Source: UBA993 sp964436815
GTDB lineage: Bacteria > Bacillota > Dethiobacteria > DTU022
Reading direction: 5' to 3'
Length of the DNA: 22,833 nt
Assembly: GCA_964436815.1 (NCBI GenBank)
Contig: CAYTER010000037.1
Span: 1-22,833 of the forward strand
In this document: positions 4,869 to 13,375 of the stretch, in pieces
Position numbering within the stretch: position 1 is the first letter of the stretch
Layout: each line of letters opens with the position of its first letter
Made by a program: the position numbers and the translations under genes
Notes under the pieces: model-generated
The model's database searches: none
Told to the model about the DNA's origin: nothing
The model's input: the letters and a program-made list of their open reading frames with translations, nothing else

Positions 4869-6440
4869 ATGCTTAAAAAAATGACAGTTCTTCTGGTTTT
4901 ACTATTGGCTGTAAGCATGCTGCTGGTTTCATGTGCCTCTGATACCCCCGGAGACGATGGTGCACCGGGTGAAGCGCTATCTGAAAAGCACGGTGGTGTC
5001 CTGCGCAGCGCTTACTATGCACCGACCAATATGGACCCCGCTTTTTTCAGCACTGTTGCTGACGACTGGCTCGGTAAACAGTGGGGCGACTTTCTGGTTT
5101 ATATTGATGAACAGAATGCCCCTGATCCAGGCCGCAGTATAGCCGAAAGCTGGGAAGGCAGTGAAGACGCTACAGTTTGGACCTTTTACCTGCGCCAGGG
5201 TGTGCTCTTTCACGATGGAAAAGAGCTGACAGCGCGCGATGTCAAGTTCACTTTTGACCGCCTGCGTGACCCTGATGTCGGGGCGGCAACAGTGGGCCTC
5301 TACTCCAATATTGTTGATATCAGCACCCCTGATGACTATACGGTAGTCTTTGAACTGGCTGAGTCGAACCCGGATTTTCTTTTTGATCTTTTCGACTATC
5401 ACGCCGTGATGATGGATGCCGACAACGAAGATTTTGCCACGAACTGGAACGGCACCGGACCTTTTATGATTACCAGTTATTCTCCGGAAGACCGGATTAT
5501 CTTCGAGCGTAACCCGAATTACTGGATGACTGATGCTGAAGGCTATCCGCTTCCCTATCTTGATGGCCTGGAGATTATCTTTCTCAGCGATTCGTCTGCC
5601 CAGATTGAAGCGCTGCGCGGCGGTCAGATCGATTACCTGATCTACCTGCCGACCGAGTTTATCCCCCTGCTCGAAGCTGATCCCAACCTGGTGGTGCTGC
5701 AGGCGCCTTCCAATACTTCGTATGTGCTGCGGATGCGCTCGGATGAAGGCCCGGCCAGCGATGTCCGTGTCCGCCAGGCTTTAAGGCTGGGTACCGATCG
5801 CGCCGCCATTCTTGATGGCGCTGTTGATGGCCTGGGAACTACCGGCCGCGATACCCCGATCGGTCCGGCTTACGGTGATTACCACCTGGCTGTGCCTGAA
5901 CTGGCTCGCGATGTGGAAGCAGCCAAAGCGCTGCTGGCTGATGCCGGTTATGGCGACGGACTCGATATTGTGATTACCACCCAGGAATCATCACCGGTTC
6001 CGGCTATTGCCACGATCTGGAAAGAACAGATGGCCGAAATTGGCGTTAATGTAGAGATCCAGCTGGTACCTTCAGATGTCTACTACGGTTCAGATGATAT
6101 GTGGCTGGAAGTACCCTTTGGCATTACTGACTGGGGTGCAAGGCCCAACCCGCAGCCCTATCTTGATCTGGCTTATGTGACCGGAGCCCAGTGGAATGAA
6201 AGTCACTTCTCGGATGCCGAACTTGATGAACTGGCTGCCCTTGCAGCCAAGGAAATGGATCATCAGGAACGGGTCCGTCTGTACCACCGCATCCAGGAAA
6301 TATTCATGGAGCGCGGACCAATCATTATCCCCTTCTTTATCAACAACCTCTGGGGGGCAAGCGCTGAACTGCAGGGTTTAGAGCCGACCAGCATTCTCGG
6401 CACAGCGATGGACCTGCGTTCTGCCTATTTTATGCGGTAA
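4869..6440 (+). CDS. Family 5 extracellular solute-binding lipoprotein of a peptide/nickel-type ABC importer
   Basis: A 523-residue lipoprotein: basic N-terminus, hydrophobic segment and lipobox LVSC with Cys22 as the lipidated residue, followed by an acidic linker. The mature part has the DppA/OppA (SBP_bac_5) fold signatures: GGVLRSAYY, SIAESWE, YLRQGVLFHDGKELTARDVKFTFDRL, and NGTGPFMITSYSPEDRIIFERNPNYW. GAGGAGG (4855-4861) supports the ATG. It captures the substrate outside the membrane for the permease/ATPase genes that follow. Although the family is named for dipeptides and oligopeptides, it also carries opines, heme, nickel and many small amines. The neighbouring methyltransferases suggest a methylated small molecule here, which is inference. 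Confidence 0.92.
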   Translation: MLKKMTVLLVLLLAVSMLLVSCASDTPGDDGAPGEALSEKHGGVLRSAYYAPTNMDPAFFSTVADDWLGKQWGDFLVYIDEQNAPDPGRSIAESWEGSEDATVWTFYLRQGVLFHDGKELTARDVKFTFDRLRDPDVGAATVGLYSNIVDISTPDDYTVVFELAESNPDFLFDLFDYHAVMMDADNEDFATNWNGTGPFMITSYSPEDRIIFERNPNYWMTDAEGYPLPYLDGLEIIFLSDSSAQIEALRGGQIDYLIYLPTEFIPLLEADPNLVVLQAPSNTSYVLRMRSDEGPASDVRVRQALRLGTDRAAILDGAVDGLGTTGRDTPIGPAYGDYHLAVPELARDVEAAKALLADAGYGDGLDIVITTQESSPVPAIATIWKEQMAEIGVNVEIQLVPSDVYYGSDDMWLEVPFGITDWGARPNPQPYLDLAYVTGAQWNESHFSDAELDELAALAAKEMDHQERVRLYHRIQEIFMERGPIIIPFFINNLWGASAELQGLEPTSILGTAMDLRSAYFMR

Positions 6441-6464
6441 GTAAAGTGTTCTAGTAGTGTGTAA

Positions 6465-6499
6465 CCCGGCGGGTGAACCCTGCCCGCCGGGATTCTTTA
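6465..6499 (+). terminator. GC-rich hairpin between binding protein and permease genes
   Basis: CCCGGCGGG (6465-6473) and CCCGCCGGG (6483-6491) form a perfect 9-bp stem with a 9-nt loop, followed by ATTCTTTAT, a poor T-tract. Such structures after binding-protein genes act as partial terminators or as 3' stabilisers, giving more binding protein than permease. Confidence 0.68.
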
Positions 6500-6530
6500 T
6501 CCAGTCTGGAAGTTGGGGGCGAGCTTGCTG

Positions 6531-7415
6531 ATGTCTGCAGAGAAAACTGCCAATAGCGCCAGGCGCAAGAGATCAAGGTTTCTCTCATCCTTTAAGCGTC
6601 TGCGGCGCTACCCCACTACTTTGATCGGTTTTATGATCGTTATCCTGTTTCTGCTGATCGCTGTTTTCGGGCCGATGCTGGCCCCTTATGCTTACACCGC
6701 TCAAAATATACCGAACAAGCTTCAGCCTCCTTCGGAAGAACATCCCTTTGGCACAGATCAGTTCGGAAGAGATGTTTACAGCCGGATCCTGGTCGGTAGC
6801 CGCGATGTTTTATCCGTAGCCGGTTCCGGCACGGCTTTGGCGGTCTTTTTTGGCCTGCTGCTGGGTCTTTTTTCCGGTTACCGGGGTGGGCTTTTCGACG
6901 AGCTGATCATGCGGGCCATGGATGTGATTTTATCAATCCCCCCGCTGTTGCTGGCGATGGTAATCCTCTTTTCTCTGGGACCGTCAAGAATCAACGTTAT
7001 TATTGTTGTCGGATTTCTTTATATTCCCATGGTCGCCCGGGTGGTGCGCAGCGTTGTCTTAGATCTTAAAACCAGGCAATTTGTTGAGGCAGCGCGCCTC
7101 AGGGGAGAAAGCAGTTTTTATATTTTATATAAGGAAATATTTCCCAATGTATTGCCGCACCTGGCTGTTGAAGCTTCGATGCGCTTTTCATACTCAATCT
7201 TTCTCGTCGCTTCACTTGGCTTTCTCGGTTTAGGCGTACAACCACCCTCGCCGGACTGGGGTTTGATGGTCGGCGAAGCCAGGACCTGGTTTCACCAGGC
7301 CAGGTGGATGCTCTTTTTCCCGGCCGGTTCTATTGCCCTTTTGGTGGTCGGTGTAGGTTTTATGAGTGACGGTTTAAGAAGAATGCTTCTGCCGGGAGGG
7401 GTCAGCGATGTCTAA
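6531..7415 (+). CDS. ABC importer permease, DppC/OppC type
   Basis: A 294-residue inner-membrane permease from the ATG at 6531. An upstream in-frame TTG at 6513 has no properly spaced ribosome site, and the start site here is only weakly marked by GGGGGCGAG. The N-terminus is basic, followed by a first membrane helix (LIGFMIVILFLLIAVFGPML), then HPFGTDQFGRDVYSRILVG, the hallmark of the DppC/OppC subfamily. The cytoplasmic coupling (EAA) loop is EAARLRGESSFYILYKEI. GLMVGEAR occurs near the C-terminus. It pairs with the DppB-type permease encoded at 9483 to form the channel. Its stop overlaps the ATPase gene by 8 bp, so translation is probably coupled. Confidence 0.9.
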   Translation: MSAEKTANSARRKRSRFLSSFKRLRRYPTTLIGFMIVILFLLIAVFGPMLAPYAYTAQNIPNKLQPPSEEHPFGTDQFGRDVYSRILVGSRDVLSVAGSGTALAVFFGLLLGLFSGYRGGLFDELIMRAMDVILSIPPLLLAMVILFSLGPSRINVIIVVGFLYIPMVARVVRSVVLDLKTRQFVEAARLRGESSFYILYKEIFPNVLPHLAVEASMRFSYSIFLVASLGFLGLGVQPPSPDWGLMVGEARTWFHQARWMLFFPAGSIALLVVGVGFMSDGLRRMLLPGGVSDV

Positions 7416-9486
7416 ATGTATTTTGGACGCCCGCAATCTAACCGTTGCCTATAAAACTGAAAAGGGCCTGCTTGATACGGTCCGTAATGTCTCGCTTAAT
7501 ATCTGCAGGGGTGAAATTTACGGCTTGGTTGGTGAATCGGGCTCCGGTAAAAGCACCCTGGCCCGGGCGATTGTCCGTTACCTGCCGGAAAATGGTTTAT
7601 TAAGAACAGGTGAAGTCCACTTAGGGGATACTGACCTTCTCAGTCTATCCAAAAAAGAGCTGCGCCAGGTATGGGGCAAGCGGATTACCATGGTCCATCA
7701 GGATCCCAATGCGGCAATTAATCCGTCGGTAATGATCGGGGAGCAGATCGCTGAAGTCGCCCGCATTCACCTTAAGCTAAAGAAACCGGAAGCCCGTGAT
7801 TTAGCCTTGGAAATGCTGACTAAAGTGCGCATGGCCGATCCTGAGTCAGTGGCCGGACGTTATGCCCACCAGCTCAGCGGTGGGATGCTGCAGCGCGTTT
7901 TGATCGCCATTGCCATGGCTACCAATCCGGAGTTGCTGATCATGGATGAACCGACCACTGCTCTTGATGTAACCACCGAAGCGGTAATCCTTGACCTGAT
8001 TGACGACCTGATGCGCGAATATAATACAGCGGTGCTCTACATCACCCATAACTTAGGCGTGGTGGCGCGGGTCTGCAACCGGGTAGGCGTGCTTTATGCC
8101 GGTGAACTAATGGAAGAAGGTAGTGTCGGACAGGTTTTTAAAGACAAACTACACCCCTATACCCGGGGGCTGCTCGGCTGTGTGCCCCGGGTGGATGTAA
8201 ACAAGAAAGATATCAGTTTGAAAGCGATACCGGGTTATATTCCGCGGCCTGACCAGCTGCCGCCCGGCTGCATATTTGCACCCCGCTGCGAACTGGTTGA
8301 AGCGGCCTGCCGCGAAGCAAGACCGCCGCTGGTAAATGTTGATCAGGGACATCTTACCGCCTGTCGTCGTTATGAGATACTGAAGGGCTATGGGGATGTT
8401 ATGGCCGATATCCGGGAAATACATGGTGAGACCGATTATGGTGAACTGGTCCTGGAAGCAAGCAATGTTAAAAAATATTTTCCGGTTGCGGGCGGTATGC
8501 CTCTATTTAAGAAAGGCAAGCGGCCGGAGGTAAAAGCGGTAGACGATATTACGGTCAGGGTGCGGCAATCCTTCACCATGGGCATTGTAGGTGAAAGCGG
8601 CTGTGGCAAGACTACTTTTGCCCGCTGCATCATGGGGTTGGAAGAAGCAACGGCGGGTGAGTTTAAGCTCGAAGGTCAGGTTTTGCCCTACTCGGTGACA
8701 AAAAGATCCTGGGAAACCTTAAGAAAGATGCAGATGGTTTTTCAGAATCCCGATGCATCGCTAAACCCCCAGCACCCGGCCGGAGAAGCTGTAGCCAGGC
8801 CGCTGGTGCTGCTGCGTAATATGGACCGGAAAACGGTGAGGGAGAAAGTAAAAGAACTTTTTGAGGCCGTGAATTTGCCTGAGGATTACATCGATCGCTT
8901 GCCGCATGAACTAAGCGGGGGTGAGAAGCAGAGGGTGGCTATCGCCCGCGCCTTTGCTGCTGGTCCGGTTCTAATGATCTGCGATGAGCCGATTTCGTCA
9001 CTCGATGTTTCGGTGCAGGCCTCGCTAATGAATCTGCTGGTAAAACTGCAGGAATCGAATAAGACTTCCTATCTTTTTATCTCACATGATCTATCAGCGG
9101 TCCGGCATCTATCAGACTGGATAGCGGTAGTCTACTTGGGAAGGCTCTGGGAGATCGGATCGGCGGAAGATGTTTTTATTCCGCCTTACCATCCTTACAC
9201 GGAAGCGCTGCTGTCAGCGCTGCCGATACCCGATCCCGATATCAGGCAGGAATCGATCCGCCTGAAAGGCAGTGTGCCCAGCGCCATGAATATCCCTTCG
9301 GGCTGCCGTTTTCATACCCGCTGCCCGCGGAAAATCGGCGAAATCTGTGAAAAAGAGGAACCACCCTGGCAGAGTATTGGTTATTATCATCAAATCTGCT
9401 GTCATATCCCGGTGGAAGAGTTAAAAGTTTTACAGGGAGAAGGGCTGCTTAAAAAAGGACAGGATCAGGGGAGGGCTGCCCGGTGA
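7408..9486 (+). CDS. Fused two-domain ABC importer ATPase (DppD-DppF type)
   Basis: A 692-residue protein holding both ATPases of a dipeptide-type importer in one chain. Module 1 (about 1-320): Walker A GESGSGKST, Q-loop HQDPNAAINP, signature LSGGMLQ, Walker B LLIMDEPTTALD, switch His in YITHN, and a C-terminal oligopeptide-transporter domain with Cys in GCIFAPRCELVEAAC and TACRR. Module 2 (about 345-680): Walker A GESGCGKTT, Q-loop FQNPDASLNP, signature LSGGEKQ, Walker B MICDEPISSLDVS, switch ISHDL, and again GCRFHTRC...C...CC. Both sites look intact. The four-Cys C-terminal motif resembles the one that holds an iron-sulfur cluster in some DppD proteins, which would need testing. A GGGAGGGG site precedes the ATG. 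Confidence 0.93.
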   Translation: MSKCILDARNLTVAYKTEKGLLDTVRNVSLNICRGEIYGLVGESGSGKSTLARAIVRYLPENGLLRTGEVHLGDTDLLSLSKKELRQVWGKRITMVHQDPNAAINPSVMIGEQIAEVARIHLKLKKPEARDLALEMLTKVRMADPESVAGRYAHQLSGGMLQRVLIAIAMATNPELLIMDEPTTALDVTTEAVILDLIDDLMREYNTAVLYITHNLGVVARVCNRVGVLYAGELMEEGSVGQVFKDKLHPYTRGLLGCVPRVDVNKKDISLKAIPGYIPRPDQLPPGCIFAPRCELVEAACREARPPLVNVDQGHLTACRRYEILKGYGDVMADIREIHGETDYGELVLEASNVKKYFPVAGGMPLFKKGKRPEVKAVDDITVRVRQSFTMGIVGESGCGKTTFARCIMGLEEATAGEFKLEGQVLPYSVTKRSWETLRKMQMVFQNPDASLNPQHPAGEAVARPLVLLRNMDRKTVREKVKELFEAVNLPEDYIDRLPHELSGGEKQRVAIARAFAAGPVLMICDEPISSLDVSVQASLMNLLVKLQESNKTSYLFISHDLSAVRHLSDWIAVVYLGRLWEIGSAEDVFIPPYHPYTEALLSALPIPDPDIRQESIRLKGSVPSAMNIPSGCRFHTRCPRKIGEICEKEEPPWQSIGYYHQICCHIPVEELKVLQGEGLLKKGQDQGRAAR

Positions 9487-10430
9487 GCTATTTTTTAATC
9501 CGCCGTATCGGTTTCATTATTATTACCCTTATCCTGGCATCAATTATTATCTTTTCCATAACCCAGCTGCTGCCCGGTGATGTGGCCAGGGTTATTCTCG
9601 GGCAGTTTGCCACCGAAAGGGCTATTGAAAATTTGCGGGAAGAGCTCGGCCTTAACCGGCCGCTATATGTGCAATATTTTGACTGGGCCGGTAGTTTTGT
9701 CCGGGGAGACTGGGGCAATTCACTGGTTAGCCGCACACCGGTCAGACCGATGGTCATGCAGCGTTTAGGCAATTCAGCCATGCTGGCCGGGGTGGCGCTG
9801 TTAATCTATGTGCCGCTGGGCATTATTTTGGGGGTTATTGCCGCCCTGAAAAAAGATAAATTGCCGGATCAGCTGATTACCGGTGTTTCCATGGCTTTTG
9901 TCGGTCTGCCTGAGTTTGTGACCGGTCTGCTGTTGATTACCTTTCTGGCTATCGGCCTGGAATGGTTTCCGGCCAATTCTTCAATTAATCCCGACTCTAC
10001 TTTCAGGGAAGCTTTTCGCTACCTGGTTCTGCCGGCGATCACCGTCAGCCTGACCGGTCTTGGCTATATCGCCCGGATGACCCGATCAGGAACCATTGAT
10101 GTTTTAAAAACTGATTATATCAGGGCAGCTGATTTAAAAGGCCTGCCGGCGGCGCAGGTATTATTTAAGCATGTGCTGCGCAATTCACTGCTGCCCACTG
10201 TTACTGTTGTGGCCATGGGCATAGGCTGGCTGCTGGGCGGACTGATTGTAACCGAAGCGGTTTATGGTTACCCGGGTCTCGGCCGCTTAATTGTCTACTC
10301 CATCCAGCGGCAGGATCTGCCCCTGCTCCAGGCCTGCAGCATGATTATAGTCGCTGTTTACAGCATCTCCAACCTGGCTGCCGATATCATCTATGGACTG
10401 CTTAACCCCCGAATCAGGGTTGGCAAGTAA
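9483..10430 (+). CDS. ABC importer permease, DppB/OppB type
   Basis: A 315-residue membrane protein. The GTG start (9483) lies in a GTGA overlap with the ATPase stop, which marks translational coupling. The opening (YFLIRRIGFIIITLILASIIIF-TQLLPGD), ARVILG, LREELGLNRPLYVQYFDW and GDWGNSL are typical of the DppB/OppB subfamily. The coupling loop is DYIRAADLKGLPAAQVLFKHVLRNSLLP, and the C-terminus carries EAVYGYPGLGRL. With the DppC-like protein it forms the transmembrane pore. The order binding protein - C - DF - B differs from the common A-B-C-D-F layout. A 45-bp gap follows before the PrpD-like gene, with no terminator seen. Confidence 0.93.
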   Translation: MSYFLIRRIGFIIITLILASIIIFSITQLLPGDVARVILGQFATERAIENLREELGLNRPLYVQYFDWAGSFVRGDWGNSLVSRTPVRPMVMQRLGNSAMLAGVALLIYVPLGIILGVIAALKKDKLPDQLITGVSMAFVGLPEFVTGLLLITFLAIGLEWFPANSSINPDSTFREAFRYLVLPAITVSLTGLGYIARMTRSGTIDVLKTDYIRAADLKGLPAAQVLFKHVLRNSLLPTVTVVAMGIGWLLGGLIVTEAVYGYPGLGRLIVYSIQRQDLPLLQACSMIIVAVYSISNLAADIIYGLLNPRIRVGK

Positions 10431-10475
10431 GCAACAAGTTAAAAATAGGATAGGGTTATAGACACTTCTGATCAG

Positions 10476-11837
10476 TTGGGAAGCGGGGAAGATTTCTTGG
10501 TTTTAAGCGATTACGTTACCGGTTTCATCAAAGATTTGCAGTGGGAAAAGCTTGATCAGGCGGTCAAGAGAAGGGCAAAAATGTGCCTGCTTGATAATCT
10601 TGGCGTTACCCTGGTTGGAGCGCTTGCCCCGGTCAGCTCTATTGCTGCAGCCTATGCTGCTGAAAACTGGGGCCGGGGCAGCTCAACTATTCTGCTTGGC
10701 GGTGCGCGGACGACAGCTCCCGGAGCAGCATTTGCCAATGCCTGTGCCGCCAATGCTCTCGACCTTGATGATGATGCGATTTTTACCAGGGGGCATCCCG
10801 GGGCCCAGTTGTTTCCAGCCAGCCTGGCTGTTGCTGAACAATGCGGGGCAGGGGGAAAAGAGTTTTTGGAAGCGCTGGTTGTTGGCTATGAGATTTCCAT
10901 CAGAACCGGGCGCTGCTGGCATGATTTATATGAGATATATCATTCATGCGGATCATGGGGCTCGGTCGGTTGTGCTGCTGCCGCGGCGCACCTGCTTAAA
11001 CTCGATCGGCAAAAAATTGATCAGGCGCTTGGTATCGCTGAGTATCATGCTCCCAATGCCCCGATGATGAGAGATATCTATAACCCGACCATGGTCAAAC
11101 ACGCTATTGGCTGGGGGGCGATGAACGGTGTCACCTCGGCTGAACTGGCAGCCAGGGGGTACAGCGGAATGCCCTCAATCCTCTACCGGGAAGAATACGG
11201 GGAGTGGGTAAAGGATCTCGGTCAGAATTACTGGATGACAGATTGGGTATTCTATAAAGAGTGGGCTTCCTGCGCCTGGGGTCATGCCGCCGGGGTAGCA
11301 GCGCTTCAGCTAATCGATCAATACCGGATCGATCCGGGGCAAATTGCCAAATTAGAAGTTCGGGCTTTTGAAGAAGCGGTAAAGCTTTTCCAGGGTTACC
11401 CGACAACCACCGAAGAAGCCCAGTTCAGCGTCAGGTGGCCATTAGCCTGCCTGATCCTCGACCGGGAGGTGGGTCCGGATCAGATCTTGGAAAAAAGATT
11501 TGCCGATCCGCAGGTCAGGGCTCTGGCAGACAAGATTGAGTTAATCAATGATCCGGAAATCAACCGACTCTACTGTGAAGCGAAAGAGATGGACCTGCGC
11601 ATGCATAGCGCGGTGGAAATAGTTTTGAAAGATGGAAGACGCTATAATTCAGGTATTGTTGAACGGGAAGCAGATCGTTTCAGCGAAAAAGATCTTGAAC
11701 GTAAATTTCGCCGGCTGGTCGCCTATGTGGCTAAACCGGCACTGGTTGACCGCCTGGTGGAGATGGTCTGGAACTTTGATCAGGTCCCTGATGTTTGCGA
11801 ACTGACAGATCTTGTGTCAAATAACCCGTCTCATTGA
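10476..11837 (+). CDS. MmgE/PrpD family protein
   Basis: About 450 residues of the MmgE/PrpD superfamily (2-methylcitrate dehydratase, aconitate decarboxylase and relatives). The helical N-terminal domain has RAKMCLLDNLGVTLVGA; the conserved active-site region ANALDLDDD...GHPGAQLFPA holds Asp96, Asp98 and His107; YNPTMVKHAIGWGAMNG carries the conserved Lys; SAEL-ARGYSG follows. The C-terminal domain (about 270-420) is complete. Known members dehydrate, decarboxylate or isomerise hydroxy- or unsaturated di- and tricarboxylates, and many catabolic members have no known substrate. The start is unclear: TTG 10476 has no ribosome site, TTG 10497 follows GGGGAAG at 5 nt and leaves a normal N-terminus. 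The citrate-cycle partners of true prpD (prpB, prpC) are absent, so a methylcitrate role is unlikely. Confidence 0.87.
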   Translation: MGSGEDFLVLSDYVTGFIKDLQWEKLDQAVKRRAKMCLLDNLGVTLVGALAPVSSIAAAYAAENWGRGSSTILLGGARTTAPGAAFANACAANALDLDDDAIFTRGHPGAQLFPASLAVAEQCGAGGKEFLEALVVGYEISIRTGRCWHDLYEIYHSCGSWGSVGCAAAAAHLLKLDRQKIDQALGIAEYHAPNAPMMRDIYNPTMVKHAIGWGAMNGVTSAELAARGYSGMPSILYREEYGEWVKDLGQNYWMTDWVFYKEWASCAWGHAAGVAALQLIDQYRIDPGQIAKLEVRAFEEAVKLFQGYPTTTEEAQFSVRWPLACLILDREVGPDQILEKRFADPQVRALADKIELINDPEINRLYCEAKEMDLRMHSAVEIVLKDGRRYNSGIVEREADRFSEKDLERKFRRLVAYVAKPALVDRLVEMVWNFDQVPDVCELTDLVSNNPSH

Positions 11838-11884
11838 TACGAGGTTGTTCAACCAGCCATCGTTAGATCGGAGGTGTTTTTGAA

Positions 11885-13318
11885 ATGTCATTTTCAGTCC
11901 AGGCGGTGCCAAGATTCAGGCTCTTCAGCCGCGAGCAGTGCGAAGCAGTCCATCACGCCACGCTTGATATTTTAAGGCGCACAGGCACCAGGGTTTACCA
12001 CCGGGAAGCGCGCGATCTGCTTAAAGAAGCCGGCTGCCTGATCAGTGATGAAACACTGGTCAGATACCCGCCTTCCCTGGTTGAATGGGCGATTAAACAA
12101 GCTCCTTCCACCATTGCTCTCTGCGAAAGGGGTTCCCGCCGGGCGGCCTTTAAACTTGAAGCAATGAATGTTGCTTTTGGCACCGGTTCAGACTGCCGCA
12201 ATTATATTGATCCGCGCAGTGGTGAGTACCGGCTTTTCAAAGCCGCTGATGTTGTTGACTGTATTCGCCTGGTTGATGCCTGCGAGGAGCTTGATTTTTG
12301 CATGTCCATGGGTATCCCGGCCGATGTCGATGCGATCAAGCCTTATACTTACCAGTTTTCACTGATGCTGCTTAACACTGCCAAACCGATTGTCTTTATT
12401 GCCGACGATCTGGCTGATTGTCAGGCGATAGTCGCCATGGCCGAAGCGGCGGCCGGAGGCAGCAAGGAACTTGAGTTAAGCCCTAACCTGCTCTGTTACA
12501 GCCAGGTGACAACTCCGCTGGTTCATAACGCTGAATCGACGGACAAACTGATCTATATGGCCGAGAAGGCAGTCCCCGTCGTTCACCAGCCATCACCGAT
12601 GATGGGCGGCACAGCCCCGATGAGCATGGCCGGCGGTCTGGTCATCGGCAACGCCGAGGTGTTGTCCAGCCTGGTTATTCACCAGCTGAAGAGAGAGAAA
12701 GCGCCCTTTCTCTATGGTGGCGGACAGCACCACATTGACATGCAGACCACGATCAGCGTCTACAGCGCCCCGGAATTTGATTTAGAAAGGGTGGCCGTTG
12801 CCGAAATGGCCCGTTTCTACAATTTGCCCAGCTGGGGTTATGCCGGTTGTACCGACAGCTGTGTTTTTGATGAACATGCTGCTGCTGATGCCAGCTTGTC
12901 AATTATGACCGCCCTCTTGAGCGGTCAGAACCTGGTTCATGACATCGGTTATATGGAGGCCGGCCTGACCTTTGGAGTGGAGATGGTCCTCTTCAGCAAT
13001 GAAATTATCAGCCGCATGAAGGCTTTTTGCCGCGGTATTGCCCTTGACCATGAATCTTTGGCCCTGGATCTGATCGATCAGGTTGGACCGGGCGGAGCTT
13101 TTCTGGATACGGATCATACTTTTAAACATTTTCGCGATTTCTGGCAGCCGCAGTATGCAAACCGTCGCCGCCGCGACGATTGGGTGTCGGCGGGCAGTAA
13201 AAAAATGGGCGATAAACTAAGAGAAAAAGTGATCGACATTTTGGAAAACCATCAGCCGGCAGATGCGCCGGCCAAGCTGCGAGACGAGGTTGCCTATATC
13301 CTGGATCAAAGCAGGTAA
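11885..13318 (+). CDS. MttB-family corrinoid methyltransferase, paralogue 2 (non-pyrrolysine)
   Basis: A 477-residue protein with an ideal GGAGGTG site 7 nt before its ATG. It has the MttB/COG5598 plan: VHHATLDILRRTGTRV near the N-terminus, AFGTGSDCRNYIDP, TTPLVHNAEST, YGGGQHHIDMQTTISVYSAPE, the AGCTDSCVFDEHAA segment with Cys322, and GQNLVHDIGYMEAG. There is no in-frame UAG. It should demethylate a tertiary or quaternary amine onto a corrinoid protein not encoded here. It is clearly more divergent than paralogues 1 and 3: the YYGTGSD-PF motif is altered to AFGTGSDCRN and the RRRTLKQD/RRRSVKQD segment becomes EYRLFKAAD, suggesting a different substrate. It sits between the PrpD-like gene and the Mo-hydroxylase genes. 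Confidence 0.92.
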   Translation: MSFSVQAVPRFRLFSREQCEAVHHATLDILRRTGTRVYHREARDLLKEAGCLISDETLVRYPPSLVEWAIKQAPSTIALCERGSRRAAFKLEAMNVAFGTGSDCRNYIDPRSGEYRLFKAADVVDCIRLVDACEELDFCMSMGIPADVDAIKPYTYQFSLMLLNTAKPIVFIADDLADCQAIVAMAEAAAGGSKELELSPNLLCYSQVTTPLVHNAESTDKLIYMAEKAVPVVHQPSPMMGGTAPMSMAGGLVIGNAEVLSSLVIHQLKREKAPFLYGGGQHHIDMQTTISVYSAPEFDLERVAVAEMARFYNLPSWGYAGCTDSCVFDEHAAADASLSIMTALLSGQNLVHDIGYMEAGLTFGVEMVLFSNEIISRMKAFCRGIALDHESLALDLIDQVGPGGAFLDTDHTFKHFRDFWQPQYANRRRRDDWVSAGSKKMGDKLREKVIDILENHQPADAPAKLRDEVAYILDQSR

Positions 13319-13375
13319 TGATTGCTTTTTAAAAGTTAGAAAGACCGGGCTTCGGTTCCAGAAAGGGTTGAAGAT

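Noticed and set aside
10552..11067. 171-residue plus-strand open frame inside the PrpD-like gene
   Set aside because: A frame shadow of the PrpD-family gene: no ribosome site, no recognisable motif, and the overlapping frame has strong family signatures.
10476..11837. Naming the PrpD-family gene 2-methylcitrate dehydratase
   Set aside because: No methylcitrate synthase or lyase genes accompany it and the superfamily covers several reactions, so only the family name is supported.
13319..13375. Molybdenum-cofactor riboswitch ahead of the Mo-hydroxylase genes
   Set aside because: The gap is only 57 bp and contains just a tiny ACCG/CGGT hairpin, far too small for that RNA.
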